DNA from: Providencia huaxiensis | GTDB lineage: Bacteria > Pseudomonadota > Gammaproteobacteria > Enterobacterales > Enterobacteriaceae | Direction of reading: 5' to 3' | Assembly: GCF_002843235.3 (NCBI RefSeq) | Contig: NZ_CP031123.2 | Location: 496,001 to 560,000 of the forward strand | Length of the DNA stretch: 64,000 bases | In this document: one piece after another, positions 38,955 through 48,060 of the stretch | How the letters are laid out: the number at the start of each line of letters is the position of its first letter | Position numbering within the stretch: the first letter of the stretch is position 1 | Position numbers and translations under genes: made by a program | Notes under the pieces: generated by a model | The model's database searches: none | Seen by the model: the letters and a program-made list of their open reading frames with translations, nothing else | Told to the model about the DNA's origin: nothing

Positions 38955-39634
38955 CTGACATGAATATCCTGGATTTATTCCTTAAAGCGAGCCTTTTGGT
39001 TCAGCTCATTATGTTCGTTTTGATCGGTTTTTCTATCGCATCATGGGCGATCATTATTCAAAGAACGAAAATTTTAAATGCGGCAACGCGTGAGGCGGAA
39101 GCATTTGAAGATAAGTTCTGGTCAGGTATCGAGCTATCGCGCTTATATAAAGAAAGCCAAGCTCGCCGTGATGAATTGAGTGGTGCCGAACAAATTTTCC
39201 ATTCTGGTTTTAAAGAGTTTGTTCGTTTACACCAAGCGAATATTCATGCACCAGATGCGGTCGTGACAGGTGCTTCTCGAGCAATGCGTATTTCAATGAA
39301 TCGTGAGCTTGAATCAGTTGAAGCGCATATCCCATTTTTAGGTACTGTTGGTTCAATTAGCCCATATATTGGTTTATTTGGTACCGTTTGGGGGATTATG
39401 CATGCGTTTATTGCATTGGGAGCGGTAAAACAAGCAACATTACAAATGGTTGCACCGGGTATTGCTGAAGCATTGATTGCAACCGCAATTGGTTTGTTTG
39501 CAGCGATCCCTGCAGTTATGGCATTTAACCGTTTGAACTTACGTGTCAGCAAATTAGAGCAAAACTACGATAACTTTATGGAAGAGTTTTTGGCCATCTT
39601 GCATCGTCAAGCCTTCTCTGCTGATAAGAAATAA
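38951..39634 (+). CDS. tolQ: Tol-Pal system protein TolQ
   Basis: Inner-membrane proton-channel component that with TolR energises TolA. 227 residues, three membrane helices. The conserved pore segments [20 protein letters not shown] and [20 protein letters not shown] are present. GTG start overlapping the ybgC stop. N-terminus [16 protein letters not shown] as in E. coli. Confidence 0.98.
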   Translation: MTDMNILDLFLKASLLVQLIMFVLIGFSIASWAIIIQRTKILNAATREAEAFEDKFWSGIELSRLYKESQARRDELSGAEQIFHSGFKEFVRLHQANIHAPDAVVTGASRAMRISMNRELESVEAHIPFLGTVGSISPYIGLFGTVWGIMHAFIALGAVKQATLQMVAPGIAEALIATAIGLFAAIPAVMAFNRLNLRVSKLEQNYDNFMEEFLAILHRQAFSADKK

Positions 39635-39651
39635 GACGGGGAGATAAGCGA

Positions 39652-40074
39652 ATGGCGCGCACAAGTCGCAGACGTGAGCTGAAATCCGAAATCAACATAG
39701 TTCCATTACTGGACGTATTGTTGGTACTGTTGCTGATATTTATGGCAACAGCACCGATTATTTCTCAAAGTGTGGAAGTTGAGCTGCCGGATGCAACAGA
39801 TACACAAACCGTATCATCAAGTGATAACCCACCGATTATTTTAGAAGTGTCGGGGGTTGGCCAATATAACATGCGCCTTGATGGTGAGGTTTTAGAATTG
39901 CTACCACCAGAGCAAATTGCTGCAGAGGCAAAATCTCAATTAGAGAAAAACCCCAAAGCAGTTTTCTTGATTGGTGGAGCAAAAGAAGTCCCTTATGAAG
40001 AAGTGATTAAAGCGCTGAACATATTACACAGCGCAGGGATAAAATCAGTTGGCTTGATGACTCAGCCTATATAG
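39652..40074 (+). CDS. tolR: Tol-Pal system protein TolR
   Basis: ExbD/TolR family partner of TolQ, one N-terminal membrane helix with the proton-carrying Asp (near residue 21) in NIVPLLDVLLVLLLIF, then a periplasmic domain. 140 residues against 142 in E. coli. 17 bp after tolQ. Confidence 0.98.
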   Translation: MARTSRRRELKSEINIVPLLDVLLVLLLIFMATAPIISQSVEVELPDATDTQTVSSSDNPPIILEVSGVGQYNMRLDGEVLELLPPEQIAAEAKSQLEKNPKAVFLIGGAKEVPYEEVIKALNILHSAGIKSVGLMTQPI

Positions 40075-40125
40075 GCTGGGTTATTGTCGTTTGAATAAGT
40101 CACAATTCTTTTTTTGGATACCAGA

Positions 40126-41244
40126 GTGGGAAAGACAAAAGAGAAAAAAGATAACTTAAATCGCTCGTTAGTGATGTCAATTGTATTGCACATCCTATTG
40201 ATTGGGTTGATTGTTATAGGCTCTTTAGTTTCCGTCGTCAAACTTGGTGGTGGCGGGGAAGAGGGAACTGTCATCGATGCGGTGATGGTTGACCCGGGCG
40301 TGGTTGTTGAGCAGTATGAAGAAATGCAAAGGCAGCAAAATAACGTCAGACAAGCGGCGAAAGAGCGCAAAGAGCAAGAACAAAAGCAAGAGGCTGAGCT
40401 CAGAGAGCAGCAAGAAAAGGAACAAAAGCGTCTTCAGCAACTTGAAGAAGAGCGTATAAAGACTGAACGTGCAACGGCAGAACAACAAAAGCAAGCCGAA
40501 GAACAACAGAAAATAGCATTAGAAGCGGCTAAAAAAGCGAAGGAAGAGCAAAAAATAGCCGAAGAAGCTGCCGCGAAAGCGAAAGCAGAAAAAGAAAAAT
40601 TAATTAAAGAGCAGGCTGCTGAAAAGGCGAAAGCTGAGGCGCAAGCTCAGAAAGAAGCGGAAGCAGCGAAAGCCAAAGCAGAAAAAGAAGCTAAAGAAAA
40701 AGCAGAAAAAGAAGCTAAAGAAAAAGCAGAAAAGGACGCGAAAGTAAAAGCTGAAAAAGAAGCTAAAGCTAAAGCCGATAAAGAAGCCAAAGAAAAGGCT
40801 GACAAAGAAGCGAAAGCAAAAGCAGCAAAAGCCAAAGCTGAGGCAGCAAAAAATGCCGCTTCTGTTGACGATTTACTCGGCGATTTAACGGCATCAGGCC
40901 CTAGCAAGCAAGGTGGCGAAGCTGCAGCTGGAAAAGGTGGCGGTAAAAAATCGGGCGCATCGAATGCTGATGTAGACAGCTATGCTGGTAAGGTGAAAGC
41001 GGCTATCCAAAGTAAGTTTTATGATTCAGATACTTTTCGTGGGCGTACTTGTGAACTTCAATTGAAGCTCGCACCTGATGGGCTATTAGTGAGTATTACA
41101 CCAAAAAATAGCCCAGCCAATGACGCAGCGCTTTGTGACGCCGCAATCCGAGCAGCAAAACTTGCAACGATGCCTAAACCACCTAGCAGAGAAGTCTATG
41201 ATACGTTTAATAAAGCAGGTAGCACAGTTGTGTTTAAACCTTAA
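40126..41244 (+). CDS. tolA: Tol-Pal system protein TolA
   Basis: Links the inner membrane to Pal and the outer membrane during constriction. Domain I membrane helix (about 14-38), domain II a long Ala/Lys/Glu helical repeat (about 65-250, words such as KAEKEAKEKAEK), domain III globular (about 290-372, with the Cys pair in GRTCELQL and DAALCDAA). GTG start at 40126, as E. coli tolA also uses GTG; a TTG at 40114 is less likely. 372 residues against 421, the difference lying mainly in the helical repeat, which is prone to length change. Confidence 0.95.
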   Translation: MGKTKEKKDNLNRSLVMSIVLHILLIGLIVIGSLVSVVKLGGGGEEGTVIDAVMVDPGVVVEQYEEMQRQQNNVRQAAKERKEQEQKQEAELREQQEKEQKRLQQLEEERIKTERATAEQQKQAEEQQKIALEAAKKAKEEQKIAEEAAAKAKAEKEKLIKEQAAEKAKAEAQAQKEAEAAKAKAEKEAKEKAEKEAKEKAEKDAKVKAEKEAKAKADKEAKEKADKEAKAKAAKAKAEAAKNAASVDDLLGDLTASGPSKQGGEAAAGKGGGKKSGASNADVDSYAGKVKAAIQSKFYDSDTFRGRTCELQLKLAPDGLLVSITPKNSPANDAALCDAAIRAAKLATMPKPPSREVYDTFNKAGSTVVFKP

Positions 41245-41390
41245 TTTTCAATAACTCAGACCAGTCTGTATTGATATTATTAAGGCAATAGAATAAATAG
41301 TTTGTGTGGTATCTAGTTTTGTTATTATACCTTTGTTAAAATTCAGCGAATTATTGCGGTAGTAAATAATCCGCAGTAAGGGAGATAAGA

Positions 41391-42683
41391 ATGAAGCAGG
41401 CTTTTAAAGTAGTTTTAGGGTTCCTAATGCTATGGGCGACAGTGGCTCAGGCTGAAATACGTATTGAGATCACTGAAGGTGTTAACTCAGCTCAACCTAT
41501 TGGTGTTGTGCCGTTTAAATGGTCAGGTGCGGGTGCTCCACCACAAGAAGTTGGCCAAATAGTAGGCGCTGATTTACGCAATAGCGGAAAATTTAACCCT
41601 ATTGAGCCAAGCCGTATGCCTCAACAACCGGGTACCGCTTCTGAAGTGATCCCTGAAGCGTGGACAGCGTTAGGTATTAACGCAGTGGTTGTGGGCCAGG
41701 TGCAGCCTGCCGCTGATGGCAGCTTTGTCGTTAGCTATCAGTTAGTTGATGTCGCGGCTAACCCAGGTGCTGTTTTATCTCAGAACCAATATAAAGTAAC
41801 AAAAGAATGGTTACGCTATGCAGCGCATACTGCAAGTGATGAAGTCTTTGAAAAATTGACAGGTATTCGTGGCGCATTCCGTACACGTATTGCTTATATT
41901 GTTGTCAACAAAGGCGGTCAGTATCCATATGAATTACGTGTTTCTGACTATGACGGTTTTAACCAATTTACGGTTCACCGTTCACCAGAACCTTTGATGT
42001 CGCCAGCTTGGTCACCAGATGGTGAAAAACTGGCTTACGTTACATTTGAAAGCGGTAGTTCAGCACTTGTCATTCAAACCTTATCGACAGGAGCAGTTCG
42101 TCAGGTAGCATCATTCCCACGTCACAATGGGGCACCTGCATTCTCTCCTGATGGGACTAAACTGGCATTTGCATTGTCTAAAACAGGCAGCTTGAACTTA
42201 TATATAATGGACTTAGCGAGTGGGCAAATTCGTCAGGTAACCGATGGTCGTAGTAACAATACCGAGCCAAGTTGGATGCCAGATAGCCAAACTTTAGTCT
42301 ATACTTCAGATCAGGCGGGACGTCCGCAGATTTATAAAATCAATATTAATGGTGGCAGTCCTGAACGTGTTTCTTGGGAAGGAACACAAAATCAGGACGC
42401 TGATGTTAGCCCGGATGGTACTTTCTTAGTGATGGTCAGCTCCGGCGGCGGTCAGCAACATGTCGCCAAACAAGATCTGGCAACGAACAACGTTGAGTTT
42501 TTAACGAAAACGTTCCTAGATGAAACGCCGAGTATCGCACCTAACGGCACTATGGTAATTTATAGCTCCTCTCAAGGCTTGGGGACTATATTGCAGCTAG
42601 TTTCGACCGACGGGCGTTTCAAAGCGCGTCTTCCGGCTACCGATGGACAGGTTAAATTCCCTGCCTGGTCGCCGTATCTGTGA
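41391..42683 (+). CDS. tolB: Tol-Pal system beta-propeller protein TolB
   Basis: Periplasmic protein bound by Pal and TolA. 430 residues as in E. coli. Signal peptide with a cleavage region at ATVAQAEI near residue 21, an N-terminal domain, then a six-bladed propeller with repeated SPDG words ([28 protein letters not shown]). Separated from tolA by 146 bp, where a separate promoter is likely. Confidence 0.98.
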   Translation: MKQAFKVVLGFLMLWATVAQAEIRIEITEGVNSAQPIGVVPFKWSGAGAPPQEVGQIVGADLRNSGKFNPIEPSRMPQQPGTASEVIPEAWTALGINAVVVGQVQPAADGSFVVSYQLVDVAANPGAVLSQNQYKVTKEWLRYAAHTASDEVFEKLTGIRGAFRTRIAYIVVNKGGQYPYELRVSDYDGFNQFTVHRSPEPLMSPAWSPDGEKLAYVTFESGSSALVIQTLSTGAVRQVASFPRHNGAPAFSPDGTKLAFALSKTGSLNLYIMDLASGQIRQVTDGRSNNTEPSWMPDSQTLVYTSDQAGRPQIYKININGGSPERVSWEGTQNQDADVSPDGTFLVMVSSGGGQQHVAKQDLATNNVEFLTKTFLDETPSIAPNGTMVIYSSSQGLGTILQLVSTDGRFKARLPATDGQVKFPAWSPYL

Positions 42684-42727
42684 TGCATAATAATAATGTG
42701 TGGCAAAAAATATTAAGGATCAAAACG

Positions 42728-43225
42728 ATGCAACTGAATAAAGTGCTTAAAGGGCTGATGATCGCGTTACCAATCATGGCAGTCGCAGCTTGTAGCTCTA
42801 ACAAAAACAATGACCAAGATGGCGTAGATACTTCTACTAACCAAACTAACACTGGTCTGTCTGCGGAAGAGCTGGCACGTCAGCAAATGGAACAGCTGCA
42901 ACAAAACAACACTGTTTACTTTGGCTTTGACAAATACAACGTATCTCCAGAGTACGCTGAAATGTTAGATGCACACGCAGCATTCCTGCGTAGCAACCCA
43001 TCTGTACGTGTTGTTGTTGAAGGTCATGCGGATGAGCGTGGTACTCCAGAATACAACATCGCGCTGGGCGAGCGTCGTGCTAATGCAGTTAAAATGTACC
43101 TGCAAAGCAAAGGTGTTTCTGGTGACCAAGTTTCACTGGTTTCTTACGGTAAAGAAAAACCAGCTGTGTTAGGTCACACTGAAGCAGACTACGCGAAAAA
43201 CCGTCGTGCAGTCATTGCATACTAA
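42728..43225 (+). CDS. pal: peptidoglycan-associated lipoprotein Pal
   Basis: Outer-membrane lipoprotein that holds peptidoglycan. Signal peptide with lipobox, modified Cys at residue 22 (AVAACSS). OmpA-like domain with the peptidoglycan-binding segment [20 protein letters not shown]. Start at 42728 gives [15 protein letters not shown], as in E. coli; the frame open upstream overlaps tolB and is not used. 165 residues. Confidence 0.98.
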   Translation: MQLNKVLKGLMIALPIMAVAACSSNKNNDQDGVDTSTNQTNTGLSAEELARQQMEQLQQNNTVYFGFDKYNVSPEYAEMLDAHAAFLRSNPSVRVVVEGHADERGTPEYNIALGERRANAVKMYLQSKGVSGDQVSLVSYGKEKPAVLGHTEADYAKNRRAVIAY

Positions 43226-43247
43226 TAGATAAGCGAAATTATCTATT

Positions 43248-44039
43248 ATGAACAGTAACTTCAGACAATTACTAGTCGGTCTGTCGTTATTGGTTGGCGT
43301 AGCGGCCCCTTGGGCCGCTATTGCCCAAGCGCCAATCAACAATGTCGGATCTGGTTCAACAACAGACCGCCTTACCCAACTTGAGACAGCAGTTAGCTCT
43401 CAAGGTCAAATTATGTATCAAATCCAACAGCAACTCGCTGACAACCAACGCGACATCGATATGTTACGTGGCCAGATTCAAGAAAGTGAATACAAATTGA
43501 ATCAAGTCATTGAGCGCCAGAAAGATTTATACATGCAATTAGACAATGCAGGCGGTGGTAATTCAGCAACCTCAGGCGATACAGCAACACCTGACACTAG
43601 CGCATCAAATGGAACATCTTCCTCTACGACACCTACGGCAGCGGCCAATACGGGTGGAAATGAGAAAGATGATTACAATGCGGCAGTCAAATTAGCAATG
43701 GAAAGCAAATCCAAAGCTCAAATTGACCAAGCAATCGGTGCATTACAAGGTTTTATTAAAGCCTACCCTAAGTCTGGGTATCAATCTAATGCCAACTATT
43801 GGTTGGGGCAGTTAAACTACAACAAAGGTAGCAAAGACGATGCTGCTTTTTATTTTGCCACTGTAGTTAAGCAGTATCCTAAATCCCAAAAAAGCAGCGA
43901 AGCCTTATATAAAGTTGGGCTGATCATGCAAGATAAGGGACAAAAAGATAAAGCAAAAGCTGTTTACCAACAGGTATTGAAACAATATCCAAACAGTGCT
44001 GGTTCAAAATTAGCCGAAAAAAAGCTGAGTACACTTTAA
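43248..44039 (+). CDS. cpoB: cell division coordinator CpoB
   Basis: Periplasmic Tol-associated protein that couples peptidoglycan synthesis to outer-membrane constriction. 263 residues as in E. coli. Signal peptide ending near AAIAQA (residue 28), a coiled-coil trimerisation part (about 35-100), a Ser/Thr/Ala linker, then TPR repeats (FIKAYPKSGYQSNANYWLGQ, VVKQYPKS and VLKQYPNS). Last gene of the tol-pal operon, 22 bp after pal. Confidence 0.95.
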   Translation: MNSNFRQLLVGLSLLVGVAAPWAAIAQAPINNVGSGSTTDRLTQLETAVSSQGQIMYQIQQQLADNQRDIDMLRGQIQESEYKLNQVIERQKDLYMQLDNAGGGNSATSGDTATPDTSASNGTSSSTTPTAAANTGGNEKDDYNAAVKLAMESKSKAQIDQAIGALQGFIKAYPKSGYQSNANYWLGQLNYNKGSKDDAAFYFATVVKQYPKSQKSSEALYKVGLIMQDKGQKDKAKAVYQQVLKQYPNSAGSKLAEKKLSTL

Positions 44040-44042
44040 TTT

Positions 44043-44080
44043 ATAGCCCCGAAGCAATATTACCGAATATTTCGGGGTTA
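44043..44080 (+). terminator. hairpin after cpoB, possible terminator
   Basis: AGCCCCGAA with an imperfect AT-rich continuation pairs with TTCGGGGTT. It is not followed directly by a T-run, so termination here is tentative. Confidence 0.45.
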
Positions 44081-44125
44081 TCAGTATGATAAGTGTGCAT
44101 TTAAACTTTTTTTTTAAAAAAATCG

Positions 44126-44153
44126 TTGCACCCTCGTCAGAAATCAGTAATAT
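44126..44153 (+). promoter_or_regulatory. promoter of the tRNA-Lys genes
   Basis: -35 TTGCAC (44126-44131) and -10 TAATAT (44148-44153) with a 16-bp spacer and a GC-rich discriminator (AGGCCGCCG), typical of stable RNA promoters. Confidence 0.75.
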
Positions 44154-44235
44154 AGGCCGCCGTTGAGACGAGAATGTGGTTAGCCAAAAATCTCGAGATA
44201 CAAAAAGAAATTTAGTTAGAAATGTTGTTTTAGAT

Positions 44236-44311
44236 GGGTCGTTAGCTCAGTCGGTAGAGCAGTTGACTTTTAATCAATTGGTCGCAGGTTCGAATCCTGC
44301 ACGACCCACCA
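44236..44311 (+). tRNA. tRNA-Lys (TTT)
   Basis: 76 nt, GGGTCGTTAGCTCAGTCGGT start, anticodon TTT in CTTTTAA and encoded CCA. It corresponds to the lysT group that follows cpoB in E. coli. Confidence 0.97.
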
Positions 44312-44348
44312 TCTAAAGTCTCTAGTAGTAAAAAGAAGTAATCCAGAT

Positions 44349-44424
44349 GGGTCGTTAGCTCAGTCGGTAGAGCAGTTGACTTTTAATCAATTGGTCGCAG
44401 GTTCGAATCCTGCACGACCCACCA
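44349..44424 (+). tRNA. tRNA-Lys (TTT)
   Basis: 76 nt and identical to the copy at 44236-44311, 37 bp downstream of it. The valine tRNAs that alternate with lysine tRNAs in E. coli are absent. Its last 17 bases are repeated downstream in the 131-bp tandem repeat. Confidence 0.97.
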
Positions 44425-44669
44425 TCTCGAAGCCATCCCCAAACAAATAATCTAATTCAGTAAACACTCAGTTGCCAAGCCATACCTCGACAAGCTGGTT
44501 GTAGGTTCAGCCCGTAGGGTCAATCCGAAGGATTTAAATCCTGCACGACCCACCATCTCAAAGCCATCCCCAAACAAATAATCTAATTCAGTAAACACTC
44601 AGTTGCCAAGCCATACCTCGACAAGCTGGTTGCAGGTTCAGCCCGTAGGGTAAATCCGAAGAATTTAAA
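44408..44669 (+). repeat. 131-bp tandem duplication carrying the tRNA-Lys 3' end
   Basis: Two nearly identical 131-bp units (44408-44538 and 44539-44669). Each begins TCCTGCACGACCCACCATCT, the 3' end of tRNA-Lys plus its flank, and continues through a shared spacer (AGCCATCCCCAAACAAATAA). The end of each unit holds a broken T-arm (GGTTGTAGGTTCA, then a 27-base insert before the sequence AATCCTGC). Only a few bases differ between units. No open frame. It looks like a decayed tRNA-derived or att-like duplication; 44670-44756 holds nothing more that I recognise. Confidence 0.8.
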
Positions 44670-44756
44670 TCCTTTAAGTCAATAATATATATTCGATTGG
44701 TCGTACTTCGGCAATAAAAGCACTACGTTCCTTCGTTGTGCTTTAGTTACCTTATT

Positions 44757-45626
44757 TTACAGTATTTCAGGGAGTAGGGCGTTATCCTGTAAAATACCAA
44801 TAAGCAATTCTTGCATTTGCTCTGCCATCAGCTGCATATCATCGAAGCCTTGCAGGCTAGCGAGCTCGGTAGTGGCCTCATTAAAGCAACGCATTAAGCA
44901 TTGAAGAGACAATGCTGCGCTATGTGCGGTTCCACAATTAAAGATAATTTCTAGCGCTTTGATATATTTCTTAGGCATCCATTCATGGTAGTTACGTCCT
45001 TTATACCAAACATCATCATTTTGCATAGCGACTAGACGTTCTATCATGGTCAAAAAATACTGTTTCATATCAGCACTTCTTGACCATGCGACCCATAATT
45101 CATCTCGAGTTAAAGCTACCGTGACCTGATGAGCTTCATGCCAAAAGTCAGAGACAACTTCAGTAAATTGCTCCGCAGTGAATTGAGGTGGTGTGAGTAC
45201 TTGTTGATTAATACTTTCAGGTAAGCCTTCGGTGATCCCGGTTTTATCGAGTAATACTGCAAAGCCGCGAGAAAAAGTGGCATCTAAACCTCCCTGCTTC
45301 ATCTTAGATAATCGCTCAGGTTCGGCAAAGGTGAAATCCACTTTACGACCCTCTTTAAAAATGACCAAACAGGTTGGCCAATCAGGCGCATCTTCTTCAA
45401 GATTTAGCAAATGAAGAGCAACTAAAGGTTCACCAAACTGATTAATCCAAGACTTCTGCTTAAATATTTCAGTTGTACCATGGCCAATCAACTCAATATC
45501 AATATCTGAATAGCTATCAATGTCTTGCTCCCGAGCACGAGATCCCGTCAATATGACCGCTTCAATTCTTGGATCGAGTAATGAAATAGAGATAATTTTA
45601 TTTATTAAAGATGCAGGTGATTCCAT
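44757..45626 (-). CDS. aminoglycoside 6-adenylyltransferase-like (ANT(6)/AadS family) protein
   Basis: 289 residues from ATG 45626, preceded by AGG at six bases; a longer frame to 45731 adds only a hydrophobic leader without a ribosome site. Nucleotidyltransferase motif TGSRAREQDIDSYSDIDIEL at residues 27-46 with Gly28-Ser29 and the metal Asp pair D41/D43, then VDFTFAEPERL carrying a third acidic position, and helical C-terminal sequence with KQYFLTMIERLVA and GRNYHEWMPKKY like streptomycin adenylyltransferases. Real substrate not shown. It lies between the tRNA-Lys repeat and nadA, which are neighbours in E. coli, so it appears inserted. Confidence 0.75.
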   Translation of the reverse strand: MESPASLINKIISISLLDPRIEAVILTGSRAREQDIDSYSDIDIELIGHGTTEIFKQKSWINQFGEPLVALHLLNLEEDAPDWPTCLVIFKEGRKVDFTFAEPERLSKMKQGGLDATFSRGFAVLLDKTGITEGLPESINQQVLTPPQFTAEQFTEVVSDFWHEAHQVTVALTRDELWVAWSRSADMKQYFLTMIERLVAMQNDDVWYKGRNYHEWMPKKYIKALEIIFNCGTAHSAALSLQCLMRCFNEATTELASLQGFDDMQLMAEQMQELLIGILQDNALLPEIL

Positions 45627-45877
45627 AACTTGCCTATTAAGTATAACAATGGCTGCTACGATACCGATAAAGGCATATAAAAGCGAAGGTTCAAACGTAA
45701 AAAGTGTAAAAAAGCCAAAATGTGAGCTCAAAAGGTCATTCGATAGGTAAAAAGAAAGGAGACTTATTAAGCTAAGTGGGGTATCTTGTTTAGTATATAA
45801 AACAAAATGTGCGTAAACTTGCGGTTTTAAACTTATACAAGGTGATAAAATCGCTTTTTGCTAAACAGAGGCAACCA

Positions 45878-46918
45878 ATGAGCGTGTTTATCGATTTTGA
45901 CCAGTCAGTTTATCCATTCCCAGCAAAACCAGCACGATTAAGCTCGGATGAAAAAGCCTTTTATCGGCAGAAGATTAAGTCGCTTTTGGTGGATAAAAAT
46001 GCGGTAATCGTTGCACATTACTATACCGACCCTGAAATTCAAGCATTGGCTGAAGAAACGGGAGGTTGCGTTGCAGACTCACTGGAAATGGCGCGTTTTG
46101 GTGCAAAACATTCGGCTTCAACTTTGGTTGTTGCTGGCGTGAAATTTATGGGGGAAACTGCAAAGATCCTCAGCCCAGAAAAGCAAGTTTTAATGCCAAC
46201 ATTAGAAGCCCAATGTTCTCTGGATATAGGCTGCCCTGAAGAGGCGTTTATCCGTTTTTGTGATGAGCACCCTGATAGGACTGTTGTGGTATATGCGAAT
46301 ACATCAGCAGCAGTAAAAGCGCGGGCTGATTGGGTGGTGACATCCAGTATTGCTGTCGAGTTAATCGAACACCTTGACAGCTTGGGTGAGAAAATTATTT
46401 GGGCTCCTGACCGCCATCTCGGACGCTATGTTCAACAGCAAACAGGCGCTGATATTCTTTGTTGGGAAGGGGCTTGTATTGTTCATGATGAATTTAAAAC
46501 CCAATCATTAGAAAAAATGAAAGCGTTGTACCCCGAGGCAGCGGTATTGGTTCACCCCGAGTCACCACAAGCGATTGTCGACCTTGCAGATGCGGTGGGT
46601 TCTACAAGCCAGTTAATTAAAGCGGCACAAAATTTACCTAACCCATCGATGATAGTGGCGACGGATAAAGGTATTTTTTACAAAATGCAGCAAGCTTGCC
46701 CGGATAAGACGCTTTACATTGCTCCTACAGCGGGTGAGGGCGCTACATGCCGCACTTGTGCACATTGCCCTTGGATGGCAATGAATGGCTTAAAAGCGAT
46801 TGCTGATGCTTTAGAAGGGAGTACCCAAGGCCATCAAATTCAAGTTAGTGAAATATTACGAGAAAAAGCATTACGACCATTAAATAAGATGCTAGATTTT
46901 GCAGAGAGTCTAAAATAA
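45878..46918 (+). CDS. nadA: quinolinate synthase
   Basis: Makes quinolinate from iminoaspartate and dihydroxyacetone phosphate in NAD synthesis, with one [4Fe-4S] cluster. 346 residues against 347 in E. coli. The start at 45878 gives [18 protein letters not shown] behind AGAGG; upstream in-frame codons lack similarity. Cluster Cys residues lie in [20 protein letters not shown] and [18 protein letters not shown]. Confidence 0.97.
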   Translation: MSVFIDFDQSVYPFPAKPARLSSDEKAFYRQKIKSLLVDKNAVIVAHYYTDPEIQALAEETGGCVADSLEMARFGAKHSASTLVVAGVKFMGETAKILSPEKQVLMPTLEAQCSLDIGCPEEAFIRFCDEHPDRTVVVYANTSAAVKARADWVVTSSIAVELIEHLDSLGEKIIWAPDRHLGRYVQQQTGADILCWEGACIVHDEFKTQSLEKMKALYPEAAVLVHPESPQAIVDLADAVGSTSQLIKAAQNLPNPSMIVATDKGIFYKMQQACPDKTLYIAPTAGEGATCRTCAHCPWMAMNGLKAIADALEGSTQGHQIQVSEILREKALRPLNKMLDFAESLK

Positions 46919-46984
46919 TAAAATACAATTTGAATGAAGTACTGAGCAATACAACATTAACGATCACTTATAAAGGATTTTGGG

Positions 46985-47707
46985 ATGGATTTCTTTAGTA
47001 CAGCCAATACGTTAGTGCAGATCCCACTCTGGGGTTCAGTTTATGATTTATCTTACATTGAAGCAGTGGGGACGATTGCCGGCTTACTTTGCATTTTGCT
47101 TGCTAGCCTAGAAAAAACGATTAATTACCTGTTTGGGTTAATTAATGTTTCTCTATTCGCGGTTATTTTCTTTCAAATTCAGCTATATGCAAATTTATTG
47201 CTACAGATATTTTTCTTTGTTGCTAATATCTATGGCTGGTACGCATGGAGCCGAGTGACTAGTTCACAGCAAGCAGAACTAAAAATTCGTTGGTTGAGCT
47301 TACCAAAAGCCGCTATCACACTCGTTATTTCAATCATCGCTATTATTTATCTGACATTTAATATTGATGCGGTATTTGGTGTGCTTGCGAGATGGGCTGT
47401 CGAGTTATTAAACCTATTTGGTGCCAACCTTGCGATGCCTACGATAGAACCTGACGCATTCCCATTCTGGGATTCAGCAATGACCATTCTTTCTGTTGTC
47501 GCAATGATTTTAATGACGCGTAAGTATGTTGAAAACTGGTTATTGTGGGTCATTATTAACGTCATCAGTATTGTGATTTTCTTTATTCAAGGCGTTTATG
47601 CCATGTCATTAGAATACTTAATTTTATTAGGTATCGCCCTAAATGGCTCTAGACTTTGGATAAAATCAGCAAAAGAAAACGGCTCTTTGCCTATTTCCCG
47701 CACTTAG
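46985..47707 (+). CDS. pnuC: nicotinamide riboside transporter PnuC
   Basis: Inner-membrane facilitator for nicotinamide riboside, 240 residues against 239 in E. coli, with about seven membrane helices. Conserved words are IEAVGTIAGLLC, FFVANIYGWYAWSR and TRKYVENWLLWVIINVIS. It follows nadA by 66 bp, as in E. coli, so uptake and synthesis of NAD precursors are joined. Likely under NadR control; I did not find a clear NadR box. Confidence 0.96.
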   Translation: MDFFSTANTLVQIPLWGSVYDLSYIEAVGTIAGLLCILLASLEKTINYLFGLINVSLFAVIFFQIQLYANLLLQIFFFVANIYGWYAWSRVTSSQQAELKIRWLSLPKAAITLVISIIAIIYLTFNIDAVFGVLARWAVELLNLFGANLAMPTIEPDAFPFWDSAMTILSVVAMILMTRKYVENWLLWVIINVISIVIFFIQGVYAMSLEYLILLGIALNGSRLWIKSAKENGSLPISRT

Positions 47708-47721
47708 AGAGAAAAAATCGA

Positions 47722-47764
47722 CTAAAACAGCGAAAGTGACATTATCGTCATTTAGCTGTTTTAG
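47722..47764 (+). terminator. hairpin after pnuC
   Basis: CTAAAACAGC pairs with GCTGTTTTAG, and an inner arm AAAGTGAC pairs with GTCATTT. The following sequence is CTATTATTTGC, so the T-run is weak; a terminator or 3'-end stabiliser. Confidence 0.5.
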
Positions 47765-48060
47765 CTATTATTTGCTCTGTAAAATGCTATTTTCGCTGAC
47801 TTATTGTGCTAAATTTCAACATTTCACCTCATTTTATAATTGGTGGCTAATAAAGTCCTAGTTTTATCGTGCGCTTGCCTGTTTACAGATGTCTGTTGAA
47901 CGGTTAGATTAAAATTTCGATGCTAATTCTCTTTTATCCTTTGGGTACAGCGAGGAAATTCAGCTGTCTACTCTGCGCTTTGTTCGAGCGAAACTAACGT
48001 GGATAAATTTGGCATGTAAATCAACTACAGTAAAAAATAATAAACATTGGATATACGGGT
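47765..48060. other. pnuC-aroG intergenic region
   Basis: About 300 bp with no gene. It should contain the aroG promoter. Half-sites resembling TyrR boxes (TGTAAA near 48014 and TTTACA near 47881) are present, but not as the paired 18-bp palindrome, so no operator is called. Confidence 0.4.

Noticed and set aside
40225..40907. Ser/Ala/Phe/Leu-rich open frames on the minus strand within tolA
   Set aside because: Antisense of the Lys/Ala/Glu helical repeat of TolA. No ribosome site and low-complexity sequence only.
44408..44669. CRISPR array or third tRNA-Lys gene
   Set aside because: Two 131-bp units lack alternation of short repeats and unique spacers, and the tRNA-like part lacks acceptor 5' strand and anticodon arm.
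45627..45731. N-terminal membrane leader on the ANT(6)-like protein
   Set aside because: The extra 35 codons are hydrophobic but lack a ribosome site, and ANT(6) enzymes are cytoplasmic and begin near the ATG at 45626.
47870..48030. TyrR operator upstream of aroG
   Set aside because: Only separated half-sites (TTTACA, TGTAAA) are present, not the palindrome with six-base spacing.
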